Origin: Bacillota bacterium
Lineage (GTDB): Bacteria > Bacillota > Clostridia > UBA1381 > UMGS1253
Assembly (NCBI GenBank): GCA_022706785.1
Contig: JAKJBW010000004.1
Span: forward strand, 42,688-106,687
Direction: 5' to 3'
Length of the DNA stretch: 64,000 nucleotides
In this document: one piece after another, positions 24,772-35,576 of the stretch
How the letters are laid out: every line of letters starts with the position of its first letter
Position numbering within the stretch: the first letter of the stretch is position 1
Notes under the pieces: model-generated
Databases searched by the model: none
What the model was told of the DNA's origin: nothing
Seen by the model: only the letters and a program-made list of their open reading frames with translations
Translations under genes and position numbers: made by a program

Positions 24772-25938
24772 GTGGACAGCAAGCATATGTGGCTTTGGCT
24801 CACAAGCCTGCCGGGCATAAGCTCCGCGAAAATTACGCGGCTGCTGGAGCGGTTTGACACGGTTTTTGACATATACAGCGCCTCTGCCGGCGATTTTGCC
24901 GGCATAGACGGCATTTCCAAAATTGATATCGCCCAGCTTTCTGACAAGTCCATGCAGCGTACCGAGCAAATTTTGGCAGCTGTAAACGCTATGGGCGCCT
25001 GTATCCTGTATTATGATGACGCCGGATTCCCAAGTGCGCTTCGCTATTGCTATGAGCCTCCGTATGTTCTTTATGTGCTTGGCGAGCGGCTTTTGTGGGA
25101 CAGGCTGTTTTGCATTTCGGTAGTCGGCACCAGAAAATTTACCGAGTACGGTGCCAAGATCACCTACAGTATTGCCTATGATCTGGCGAGGCATGGTATA
25201 ACAATCGTAAGCGGCATGGCGCGCGGGCTTGACGGCATTGCGCACAATGCCGCGCTCAAGGCCGGAGGAAAGACGGTTGCGTTTTTGGGCAGCGGTATCA
25301 ATGTAGTTTATCCGCCTGAGCACGGCGACCTGATGCGTGCTATTGCGCAAAACGGTGCCGTTATCACCGAATTTATGCCGGGCACTGAAGCCTATGGCAA
25401 AAACTTTCCCTATAGAAACCGGCTTATCGCCGCCTTTTCGCAAGGCGTCTTAGTCACGGAAGCGCCAAAAAAGAGCGGTACGCTGAGCACCGCGAATTGG
25501 GCGCTTAATTCCGGTAAGGATGTGTTTGCGGTCGCCGGCGACTATGACAGGATAATGTCTTTAGGATGCAATGAGCTGATTAAAAGCGGTGCCGCCAAAC
25601 TTACTGACAGCGCAATGGATATTTTGGCCGAATACGCGCCTCAGCTTGAAAAGCTGGGCATTGAATGGAAGGATGTGTCGCTGCCCAAGCGCAGGATCAT
25701 CAACCAAACGCCTGTCAATACCGTCAAACAGGCTTCTATCAGCGACCCCCAGTATCAGGAGCTGGGCGAGGATGAAAAGGCTATTTTGTCGATACTCATC
25801 AGCAAAAACGCCCATATTGACGAGATTTGCCGGGAGTCAGGCATGGAGATCGGCAATGTCAGCGCAATTCTTACCCTGCTTGAGCTTAGTGGATTTATTA
25901 ACCAGCTTGCGGGCAAAAACTTTTCTATTCTCATATAA
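24772..25938 (+). CDS. dprA: DNA-processing protein DprA (DprA/Smf)
   Basis: 388 residues. Loads RecA onto incoming single-stranded DNA in transformation. N-terminal helix-hairpin-helix part (TSLPGISSAKITRLLERFD), Rossmann-like core with VVGTRKFTEYGAKITYSIAY near 118, IVSGMARGLDGIAHNAAL near 146, AFLGSGINVVYPPEH near 170, TEFMPGTEAYGKNFPYRNRL near 200 and PKKSGTLSTANWAL near 230; C-terminal winged-helix part. The start is GTG 24772 behind a GGGGGGG run. It heads the common dprA-topA-trmFO order. Confidence 0.95.
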   Translation: MDSKHMWLWLTSLPGISSAKITRLLERFDTVFDIYSASAGDFAGIDGISKIDIAQLSDKSMQRTEQILAAVNAMGACILYYDDAGFPSALRYCYEPPYVLYVLGERLLWDRLFCISVVGTRKFTEYGAKITYSIAYDLARHGITIVSGMARGLDGIAHNAALKAGGKTVAFLGSGINVVYPPEHGDLMRAIAQNGAVITEFMPGTEAYGKNFPYRNRLIAAFSQGVLVTEAPKKSGTLSTANWALNSGKDVFAVAGDYDRIMSLGCNELIKSGAAKLTDSAMDILAEYAPQLEKLGIEWKDVSLPKRRIINQTPVNTVKQASISDPQYQELGEDEKAILSILISKNAHIDEICRESGMEIGNVSAILTLLELSGFINQLAGKNFSILI

Positions 25939-26028
25939 ATATATCATGTAGCGTGTAAAATATTATGTAAATCCGCTTGTTTGGGACATAATAACAACGC
26001 AAAACTTTTTTTGGAGGTTAACCGAGTT

Positions 26029-28146
26029 ATGGCCAAAAATTTGATCATTGTTGAGTCACCCGCCAAGGCAAAGACCATAAAAAAATACCTGGGCAATACT
26101 TATCAGGTTATGGCGTCCATGGGACATATTATCGATTTGCCCAAAAGCCAGATAGGCGTGGATTTGGATAATAACTTTGAGCCTAAATACATTACGATCC
26201 GTGGTAAAGGCGACCTGCTGGGCAAACTGAAAAAAGAGGCCAAGGCGTCGGAGCACGTGTTTCTGGCAACCGACCCTGACCGTGAAGGCGAGGCCATCAG
26301 CTGGCATCTGGCGCATGTGCTTGGTATAGCGGACGGTGAAAAGTGCCGCGTTACGTTTAATGAGATTACAAAATCGGCGGTTCAAAAGGCAATGAAAGAG
26401 CCCAAGGCTATTGATATTGACTTGGTGGATGCACAGCAGGCGCGCCGTATTTTAGACAGGATCGTGGGTTATAAAATAAGCCCCATTCTCTGGAAAAAGG
26501 TGAAGAAGGGGCTTTCCGCCGGGCGTGTACAGTCGGTAGCCACAAGGCTGATCTGCGACCGTGAGGATGAGATTGAGGCCTTTGTTCCAAAGGAGTATTG
26601 GAGTCTTGACGCTTACTTGAGTGATACAAAGTCCGGTAAGGAATTTAAGGCATCGTTCTATGGTAAAGACGGCGAAAAGATGGAACTGCCTGACGAGGCG
26701 TCAGTAAAGGCTGTGCTTGGTGTGATTTCCGGTGCGGATTTTGTCGTTACTGCGGTTAAAATCGGCGAGGCAAAGCGCTATCCCGCGCCGCCGTTCACCA
26801 CCTCCACCATGCAGCAGGAGGCGTCGCGAAAGCTAAACTTCAATACCCGCAAGACCATGCAGACCGCACAGTCGCTGTACGAGGGCGTTGATGTAAAAGG
26901 CGTGGGCAGCATAGGTCTTATTACCTATATGCGTACCGACTCACTGCGTATTGCCGCGGAGGCGCAGACGCAGGCGCGCGGCTATATTGGTGCGGCATAT
27001 GGCGCAGCCTATGTTCCTGCTGCGGCAAGGGTTTACAAGTCACGCAAAAATGCGCAGGACGCGCACGAAGCGATCCGCCCGACAGACGTAACGCTTGTGC
27101 CGATCAAAATTAAAGAATCGTTGACCAATGACCAGTATAAGCTCTATAAATTGATCTGGGAGCGCTTTGTGGCAAGCCAGATGGAAAATGCGGTTTTAGA
27201 CACCGTTTCCGCCGATATTGATGCAAACGGTTACACCTTCAAGGCCAGCGGTTCTAAAATCAAGTTTGACGGATTTATGAAGGTATATATAGAGGGTACG
27301 GATAATGAATCAGACGAGAAGCATACTATGCTCCCACCTCTGAAAGAACAGCAGAAGTTGATAAACAAAGCGTTAAAGGACGAACAGCATTTTACCGCTC
27401 CGCCACCCCGATACACCGAGGCAAGTCTTGTCAAGGCGCTTGAGGAAGAGGGGATAGGCCGTCCGTCAACCTATGCGCCTACCATTACCACCATCATTGT
27501 GCGGGGATATGTGATCCGTGAGAAAAAGAGCCTGCTTCCGACCGAGCTTGGGCGCGTCACAACCGATATTATGAAGAAGCATTTCGACAAGATCGTGGAC
27601 GTGGAATTTACCGCCAACATGGAAAAGCAGCTGGACGATGTGGAAGAGGGCAACGCCCCCTGGCGGCAGATATTAGAGGCGTTCTACGGTCCGTTTAAAA
27701 ACGTTTTGGAAAAAGCTGAGGAAGAAATAGGCAAGGTCAAAATAGCCGACGAGGTGTCGGACGTGCCCTGCGATAAATGCGGAAGAATGATGGTGTACAA
27801 AATGGGCAGGTACGGCAAATTCCTGGCGTGTCCGGGATTTCCGGAGTGCCGAAACGCAAAGCCCATACGCACTGAGGCGGGGGTCGCATGTCCTAAATGC
27901 GGCAAGCAGGTGCTTGTTAAAAAGAGCAAGGCCGGAAAAACATATTACGGCTGTGAAGATAATCCGGGCTGCGATTTCATGACATGGGATATGCCCCTTA
28001 AAGATGAGCCTTGCCCCAAATGCGGTGGCCTGCTGGTGAAAAAGGCGCCGCGTTTGGGAAATAAAACGGTCTGCACCAATCCAAACTGTGATTATGCGGC
28101 GGCAAACAAAAAGGCCGCAGGTAAATCGGAAGGCAAAAAACAATGA
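26029..28146 (+). CDS. topA: DNA topoisomerase I
   Basis: 705 residues. Type IA topoisomerase that relaxes negative supercoils. Toprim: [18 protein letters not shown] at 4-21 and [17 protein letters not shown] near 80; catalytic Tyr in [13 protein letters not shown] near 303; HEAIRPTDV near 347. Three C-terminal zinc ribbons ([21 protein letters not shown] near 583; [29 protein letters not shown]) are complete. ATG 26029 follows TTGGAGG. Ends in an ATGA overlap with trmFO. Confidence 0.97.
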   Translation: MAKNLIIVESPAKAKTIKKYLGNTYQVMASMGHIIDLPKSQIGVDLDNNFEPKYITIRGKGDLLGKLKKEAKASEHVFLATDPDREGEAISWHLAHVLGIADGEKCRVTFNEITKSAVQKAMKEPKAIDIDLVDAQQARRILDRIVGYKISPILWKKVKKGLSAGRVQSVATRLICDREDEIEAFVPKEYWSLDAYLSDTKSGKEFKASFYGKDGEKMELPDEASVKAVLGVISGADFVVTAVKIGEAKRYPAPPFTTSTMQQEASRKLNFNTRKTMQTAQSLYEGVDVKGVGSIGLITYMRTDSLRIAAEAQTQARGYIGAAYGAAYVPAAARVYKSRKNAQDAHEAIRPTDVTLVPIKIKESLTNDQYKLYKLIWERFVASQMENAVLDTVSADIDANGYTFKASGSKIKFDGFMKVYIEGTDNESDEKHTMLPPLKEQQKLINKALKDEQHFTAPPPRYTEASLVKALEEEGIGRPSTYAPTITTIIVRGYVIREKKSLLPTELGRVTTDIMKKHFDKIVDVEFTANMEKQLDDVEEGNAPWRQILEAFYGPFKNVLEKAEEEIGKVKIADEVSDVPCDKCGRMMVYKMGRYGKFLACPGFPECRNAKPIRTEAGVACPKCGKQVLVKKSKAGKTYYGCEDNPGCDFMTWDMPLKDEPCPKCGGLLVKKAPRLGNKTVCTNPNCDYAAANKKAAGKSEGKKQ

Positions 28147-29459
28147 AGGCTGCGGTAATAGGAGCGGGGCTTGCAGGCTGTGAGGCGGCGTGGCAGCTGG
28201 CAAACAGGGGGATTCGCGTTACGCTGTTTGAAATGAAACCCAAAAAGCTTTCACCGGCGCACCACAATGCCGATTTTGCCGAACTGGTTTGTTCCAATTC
28301 CCTGCGTTCCGATCAGCTCGCAAACGCGGTGGGGCTCTTGAAAGAGGAAATGCGCATGCTGGGCTCACTTATTTTAGCGTGCGCCGACCAGACCCGTGTT
28401 CCTGCCGGCGGGGCGTTGGCTGTAGACAGGGAAGGCTTTTCACGGTTGGTTACCGAAAAAGTGCGCACGCATCCGCTGATTGAGGTAAGGCATGAAGAAA
28501 TGACGGCTGTTCCCGAACATGATAACGTGATTATAGCCACAGGGCCGCTCACGTCAGAAGCGTTTGCAGACAGTATCAGCAAGCTCACAGGCAGTGAATA
28601 TCTGCATTTTTTCGATGCGGCGGCGCCGCTCGTTACTAAAGAAAGCATTGATATGGAAAACGCGTTTTTTGCGGCGCGCTATGACCGCGGTACGCCCGAC
28701 TATATCAACTGCCCCATGACAAAAGAGCAATATGACGCGTTTTACTCTGCACTTATCGGGGCCGATACGGCGGAGCTGAAGGCGTTTGAGGGTGGCAAGG
28801 TTTTTGAAGGGTGCATGCCTGTTGAGGTGATGGCAAAACGCGGCCATGATACGCTGCTGTTCGGGCCGCTTAAGCCAGTGGGGCTTAAAAATCCCAAAAC
28901 GGGCAGGGACGACTGCTATGCCGTGGTGCAACTGAGGCAGGATAATGCCGATGCCAGTCTGTATAATATTGTGGGATTCCAGACACATCTGAAATTTGGC
29001 GAACAGAAGCGCGTGTTTTCCATGATTCCCGCGCTGAAAAACGCTGAGTTTATGCGTTACGGGGTCATGCACAGAAACACATTTCTGGATTCCCCCAGGC
29101 TGCTAAACTGTTTCTATCAGCTTAAAACACATCCCGATATATTTTTTGCAGGCCAGATCACAGGGGTGGAAGGCTATGTGGAATCGGCTTCATCCGGCCT
29201 TGCGGCGGGCATCAATATGGCACGTCGGCTGGCCGGCATGGCTATGATAGAATTTAACAATATCACGGCCATAGGTGCGCTTGCCTCATATATTTCAGAC
29301 GGCAGCGTTGCCAGTTTTCAGCCCATGAATGTCAATTTCGGCATTATGCAAAACTTAGACGCCCGCCTAAAAAACAAGCGCGAACGCTATGAAGCCATAT
29401 CTGCGCGCGCTTTGCAGGCTGTGAGAGAACTGCTTGGTGAGTTAGCGTATAACCATTAA
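28143..29459 (+). CDS. trmFO: Methylenetetrahydrofolate-tRNA-(uracil-5-)-methyltransferase TrmFO
   Basis: 438 residues. Folate/FAD-dependent enzyme that makes ribothymidine at position 54 of tRNA in many Firmicutes. FAD site [19 protein letters not shown] at 5-23, then [41 protein letters not shown] near 55, [18 protein letters not shown] near 180 and [20 protein letters not shown] near 340, all diagnostic. Starts inside the topA stop (ATGA). Confidence 0.97.
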   Translation: MKAAVIGAGLAGCEAAWQLANRGIRVTLFEMKPKKLSPAHHNADFAELVCSNSLRSDQLANAVGLLKEEMRMLGSLILACADQTRVPAGGALAVDREGFSRLVTEKVRTHPLIEVRHEEMTAVPEHDNVIIATGPLTSEAFADSISKLTGSEYLHFFDAAAPLVTKESIDMENAFFAARYDRGTPDYINCPMTKEQYDAFYSALIGADTAELKAFEGGKVFEGCMPVEVMAKRGHDTLLFGPLKPVGLKNPKTGRDDCYAVVQLRQDNADASLYNIVGFQTHLKFGEQKRVFSMIPALKNAEFMRYGVMHRNTFLDSPRLLNCFYQLKTHPDIFFAGQITGVEGYVESASSGLAAGINMARRLAGMAMIEFNNITAIGALASYISDGSVASFQPMNVNFGIMQNLDARLKNKRERYEAISARALQAVRELLGELAYNH

Positions 29460-29477
29460 CTTTCGAGGTGAATAATC

Positions 29478-30461
29478 ATGAAACTGCAACCGCTTAAAAT
29501 GAATCCTGTGTTCAAAGAGGCTATCTGGGGAGGCACTGCGCTGCGCGATGTGTTCGGCAAACAGATCGTATCGGACCACACCAGCGAGTCTTGGGAGATA
29601 GCTGTACATAAAAATGGGGAAAGTATCATAGCAAACGGCGAGTTTGCAGGCAAACCGCTTGGCGCGGCAATTGACGCCCTTGGGAACCGGCTGTTGGGCG
29701 ATGCTGTGGTACAAAAGTATGGCCAGCGCTTTCCGCTTTTAGTAAAGCTTTTGGACTGCTGCGATAAGCTGTCCGTCCAGGTGCATCCCAATGACGCTTA
29801 CGCGAATGCGCATGAAAACGGCGACCTGGGAAAAACCGAAATGTGGTATGTTTTAGACGCCAAGCCGGGCGCAAAGCTGGTATATGGTTTTGCAAAAGAC
29901 GTAACCAAGCAGCAGTTTGAGCAGGCGATAGCCTCGGGGGAGCTGGAATCTGTTTTGAATTATGTGGAGGTAGCAAAGGGCGACTGCTTCTTTATTCCTT
30001 CGGGAACGCTCCATGCCCTTCAGGAAGGGCTTCTCATTGTTGAAATCCAGCAGAATTCCGACACAACATACCGCGTATACGACTATGACCGCACCGACGC
30101 GCAAGGCAGGCATCGTCAGCTTCATGTGCCAAAGGCGCTTGAGGTGACCAAGCTGTCAGCCAACAACAAGGATGATAACGCTTCGGTGCAACCGGAGATG
30201 ATAGGCGATAACATCAAAACACACCTTGTAAAGTGCGAATACTTTACGGTTGACCGTTATGACATAATAAGCTGTCTTGAGCTTAACTGTACCAAGGATT
30301 CCTTTGATATTCTGATCTTCTGTGAAGGAAGCGGCCATCTGGCGTATGACGGCGGCAGCATTGCATTTACGGCGGGTGACAGCTTTGTGATTCCTGCGTA
30401 TTTGAGCAGCTACAGTATTTGCGGGACATGCGTCGTTTTAACCGGGCGTGTTCCTGTTTAA
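29478..30461 (+). CDS. manA: Mannose-6-phosphate isomerase, class I (type I PMI)
   Basis: 327 residues, the short Firmicute form. Interconverts mannose-6-phosphate and fructose-6-phosphate using zinc. Zinc ligands: QVHPNDAYANAH near 97 (Gln, His), KTEMWYVLDAKPGAKLVYGF near 115 (Glu) and IPSGTLHALQEGLL near 175 (His). ATG 29478 has GAGGTGA at 6 nt, 18 nt after trmFO. The end overlaps the end of the convergent membrane-protein gene by 4 nt. Confidence 0.93.
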   Translation: MKLQPLKMNPVFKEAIWGGTALRDVFGKQIVSDHTSESWEIAVHKNGESIIANGEFAGKPLGAAIDALGNRLLGDAVVQKYGQRFPLLVKLLDCCDKLSVQVHPNDAYANAHENGDLGKTEMWYVLDAKPGAKLVYGFAKDVTKQQFEQAIASGELESVLNYVEVAKGDCFFIPSGTLHALQEGLLIVEIQQNSDTTYRVYDYDRTDAQGRHRQLHVPKALEVTKLSANNKDDNASVQPEMIGDNIKTHLVKCEYFTVDRYDIISCLELNCTKDSFDILIFCEGSGHLAYDGGSIAFTAGDSFVIPAYLSSYSICGTCVVLTGRVPV

Positions 30462-31357
30462 ATGCGGTTATGCCTTGAGGTGTAATAGCCTAAGAACAGC
30501 GTCAGTGCGACTATGATAATCAGTATGCCGCCCATCAGATAAGGCGTCATGGGCAGCAGCTGCGGCGTGATGTACATAAACTGCGCTGCGGTAACAACGG
30601 CAATATCCAAAAGGAATGCAAGCGCAATGATATAGCCGCTCCACAGGATACGAAATCGTCTGCTTTTGGCAAGCGAGGATTCGGCGTCCACGGGATCAAG
30701 CCGTAATCGGCTGTGTCTTATGGCATTGTATACGCCAATGCACAGCAGGGTTATCAAAATCTGCACGAGCACAAGCAGCATTATCAGATTCAGCGACTTT
30801 GGCGCATATCCCGTAGCTTTTCCCGCGATATCTATTCCTGTTGGCAAATACCCTTGCATGTGCGGGTAGAAAAAATATAAAAGAGCGGCAGTCGAGGCAA
30901 TCAGGGCCGCATGTGCGCTAAACCACCACACAGACAAAGTAAGGCTGCTTTCAGTAAAGCCTGGGTCAATGAATTCTTGGTGCATTTGATGTGTTGCGGC
31001 ATTGCTCCAGCCAAGCCGCTTTTTTAATGCTTGCACCGCTTTGCGCGCCATAAAGTAAATCATGAAAGCCCAAACACAATAAGCGCTCAAAAGAAGCTGC
31101 ATCCACACATCAGAGACTGCCGTTTCGGTGCTCAGGCATAAAATCAGGTTGACGCAGGCAAGCAAAGCCCCTGCCGCCACAGACAAATACCGGTAAAGGT
31201 TTTTTATTTTTAATAGGGACTTGTCCTTCAGATTTTCCGGAGGCAATAAAATGCCGAAAGCGCCTTTGGTGTTTCGCCCTATGGGCATAAAGGTAAACAA
31301 CAAAATCAAAATGAGAAATATAAATGTTTTCAGTATAATATAATAAATTTGCGGCAA
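30458..31357 (-). CDS. Polytopic membrane protein, possibly DUF1648/SdpI-like
   Basis: 299 residues with about seven hydrophobic segments: 7-25, 58-76, 84-104, 146-168, 190-212, 240-262 and 270-292. The segment PIGRNTKGAFGILLPPENLK after the first helix resembles the R-x-x-x-FG-x-x-x-P motif of DUF1648/SdpI-like proteins, but this is weak. The start is TTG 31357: AGGAGG lies 8 nt before it, whereas the ATG at 31364 is 1 nt from that site and opens another frame. Stop codon shares TTAA with manA. No recognised function; regulation not visible. Confidence 0.7.
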   Translation of the reverse strand: MPQIYYIILKTFIFLILILLFTFMPIGRNTKGAFGILLPPENLKDKSLLKIKNLYRYLSVAAGALLACVNLILCLSTETAVSDVWMQLLLSAYCVWAFMIYFMARKAVQALKKRLGWSNAATHQMHQEFIDPGFTESSLTLSVWWFSAHAALIASTAALLYFFYPHMQGYLPTGIDIAGKATGYAPKSLNLIMLLVLVQILITLLCIGVYNAIRHSRLRLDPVDAESSLAKSRRFRILWSGYIIALAFLLDIAVVTAAQFMYITPQLLPMTPYLMGGILIIIVALTLFLGYYTSRHNRI

Positions 31358-31523
31358 AGCACATGCCTCCTTTTAGATGTATGTATTCTTTAGATTTAGA
31401 ATAACAAAGTTAGAAAAGTCTAGTAAAATATGAAAATCAAAGTAATTTTAAGAAAACATGAGAAAAAACGAGTATTTAATGGAAACTAAGGCAAAATCAT
31501 AGAAATACAGCCGGTTTTTATGT

Positions 31524-31552
31524 TTGCTCCAAACGAAAAGAATGAGTAATAT
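31524..31552 (+). promoter_or_regulatory. Promoter of groES-groEL
   Basis: TTGCTC at 31524-31529, 17-nt spacer, TAATAT at 31547-31552, directly before the CIRCE element. Confidence 0.7.
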
Positions 31553-31554
31553 AG

Positions 31555-31899
<345 letters not shown>

Positions 31900-31990
31900 G
31901 CAAAAGCTTAGACTTTGCAAAACAGGGCTGCTTTAAATACTTGAAATTTGCTTTTGGTATTTTGATAATTCATTTTTAAGGAGGAAATAG

Positions 31991-33628
<1,638 letters not shown>

Positions 33629-33652
33629 TTTTAAAGTGTTGTATAAGAATAC

Positions 33653-33687
33653 AAATCCCTGCGCCTTGTGCGCGGGGATTTTTTTTG
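33653..33687 (+). terminator. Intrinsic terminator of groESL
   Basis: AATCCCTGCGC, loop CTTGT, GCGCGGGGATT and TTTTTTTT; one T-G pair in the stem. Confidence 0.88.
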
Positions 33688-33740
33688 GTATATATTTACC
33701 TGAATTTATCAAATCAAATAAATATATACAATTATTTTAT

Positions 33741-33769
33741 TTGATTTTTAACAGTGGCTATGATATAAT
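33741..33769 (+). promoter_or_regulatory. Promoter of the stalk-domain lipoprotein gene
   Basis: TTGATT at 33741-33746, 17-nt spacer, TATAAT at 33764-33769 preceded by TGA (extended -10). Confidence 0.65.
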
Positions 33770-33819
33770 AATATACAGTAACTGACTTTTTTAAAAGTCA
33801 TAGGAGGAGGCCTAAATTT

Positions 33820-35409
33820 ATGGGTAAGCTTGCAAAAACAGTATGGATTTTTTTGGTGATAGTCAGCATGTGCGTATCCTTTACAGGATGCTCAGGTGAT
33901 GATACCGCATTTTTAAACAGTGTGATTAAAACCGCAAGCATTCAGTCCGCCAAAGAACAGACAACAATGTCGATTAAGCTCGATACGAATTCACCCTTCA
34001 TAGCGAATGACCCAGAGCTTAGGAAAGTTTATAACTTTATCAACTGTCTTACATTAACCGCTAATCAAACCTACATACAAGATAAGGCCAAAAATGCCAT
34101 TTCTGCGAACACCGACTGTACCATAGCCACAGACGATATGTCCTTTAAAGTGACAGTCTGGGTTGATGCTGCCAAAGACAAGCTCGTGGAAATCTTTAAG
34201 ATCCCTTCCATTGCCAAGCTGGCGCTTCCTCAGGAGTATGAAAATGCGCAGTATATGGTGATGGATATCAACGCGATGGCCGGCCTGGACTCTGCGGGTA
34301 TGAATATGGATTATTTGAAAGACATGATACCGGCTTCGTTTGAAATGCAGGATAAGTATATGGCGTTCCTTCAGAATTATGTAAAGGCCACGGCAATCCA
34401 TACGCCTGTCATAAAAAGAACGAAACAAACCGCACAGGGTACTGCCTACGAGTTGAATCTATCCGATAAGGGTTTAAAGGATCTCATACGTCTTGCGGCA
34501 AATGATTTTGCGGTAAATCCCCAAACAAGAGAAGCGGTAAAGACGTTTGCGCTCGACATTGCCGGCTATTATGAAAAGCTCAGCCCGACGGTCGCACAGT
34601 ATAATATCAAGTCTCAAATAGAGTCGGCCTTTGCCTATTTGGAGCTTAATCCGTCAGACAATATTACTATTGTCAATGCTTTTGCTGATAAGCTAGACGG
34701 TGTAAAGCTTTTAGGTGACCAAGGCATTAAAATGACCTTTATTGTCAATTCAAGCGGTTATATTGTGGATTCCGACACCACCATAGACATATCCTTAGAC
34801 CTGGCGGCAGGGCAGAGGCTGTTTGCCGGCACCGGTTCGGATGATCAAGGCAATTCTGCCGCAAGTGAATCAACACATTTCAATGCGGTCGTCAAGTATC
34901 ACACTGTACTTTCCGATATCAATAAAATAAAAAGCGTGGATATGCCTGTGCTTACCGAGGAAAATTCAATCAATTACATTGACTTGATTCAGCAGGATCA
35001 GGATAAATATGACGATCCGGGTCTGATTGTGGAAGAGGAAGAGGCCCCCGTGCCGGAAGGGGAGATTCAGGTAAGATTGCCTTGGGGTGGCAGAATAGAA
35101 TTTGAAAACAAACCAGTTATGAGTGACGATACATTGTATGTTCCATTGCATGAGTTTGTAGCAGCTCTATATGGAGAATCTTGGTGGAACGATGATGAAA
35201 AACAGCTGTATGTCAGAAGTTACGGTACCTTAATGCACTATACGCCCAATGATGACAAAATATATACAGACAGTATTATTTATCTTCTGAGCCGCCCTAC
35301 AAAAACGTTTGACGGCGCTGACTATGTGCCGCTGAGATCTTTTGCGAGGATTTTTGATTTGTCTGTTGTCTGGGCTGAAGAAAAAAGCACGGCGTATTTG
35401 AGTTATTGA
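33820..35409 (+). CDS. Lipoprotein with C-terminal copper-amine-oxidase-N-like (stalk) domain
   Basis: 529 residues. Lipoprotein signal with FTGC, lipidated Cys at 24. The central ~380 residues are of unknown family (YNFINCLTLTANQTYI, CTIATDDMSFKVTVWVDAAK, later TTIDISLDLAAG) and look like an extracellular binding domain. From about 415 a PF07833-type domain follows: IEFENKPVMSDDTLYVPLHE, LYGESWWNDDEKQLYVRSYG and DGADYVPLRSFARIFDLSVVW. This domain is common in Clostridia cell-surface proteins and need not involve copper. ATG 33820 follows ATAGGAGGAGG. Monocistronic between promoter and terminator. Confidence 0.82.
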   Translation: MGKLAKTVWIFLVIVSMCVSFTGCSGDDTAFLNSVIKTASIQSAKEQTTMSIKLDTNSPFIANDPELRKVYNFINCLTLTANQTYIQDKAKNAISANTDCTIATDDMSFKVTVWVDAAKDKLVEIFKIPSIAKLALPQEYENAQYMVMDINAMAGLDSAGMNMDYLKDMIPASFEMQDKYMAFLQNYVKATAIHTPVIKRTKQTAQGTAYELNLSDKGLKDLIRLAANDFAVNPQTREAVKTFALDIAGYYEKLSPTVAQYNIKSQIESAFAYLELNPSDNITIVNAFADKLDGVKLLGDQGIKMTFIVNSSGYIVDSDTTIDISLDLAAGQRLFAGTGSDDQGNSAASESTHFNAVVKYHTVLSDINKIKSVDMPVLTEENSINYIDLIQQDQDKYDDPGLIVEEEEAPVPEGEIQVRLPWGGRIEFENKPVMSDDTLYVPLHEFVAALYGESWWNDDEKQLYVRSYGTLMHYTPNDDKIYTDSIIYLLSRPTKTFDGADYVPLRSFARIFDLSVVWAEEKSTAYLSY

Positions 35410-35437
35410 TTTTATAGAAACACATTACGTTAAGTTA

Positions 35438-35486
35438 AGGGATACACGGTTTGCCGGAGGGCAGGGCGTATATCCCTCTTTTTTTG
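35438..35486 (+). terminator. Probable intrinsic terminator of the lipoprotein gene
   Basis: AGGGATA and TATCCCT arms around a GC-rich inner part (26 nt), then a run of seven or more T. Confidence 0.65.
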
Positions 35487-35576
35487 CGGCGATTTCACCT
35501 GTTGCTCTTCCAATTCTGAAAAAAATGCGGTATGATATAGTAATAGCGTAGTCAGACCATGGGAGGCAAATTAAAA

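Noticed and set aside
31110..31364. 84-codon frame starting at ATG 31364 behind AGGAGG
   Set aside because: The ATG is 1 nt from the ribosome site and the frame overlaps the long membrane-protein frame, whose TTG start is correctly spaced.
35502..35541. Promoter of pcrA (TTGCTC ... TATGAT)
   Set aside because: The spacer would be 23 nt; no better pair was found, so no promoter is claimed.
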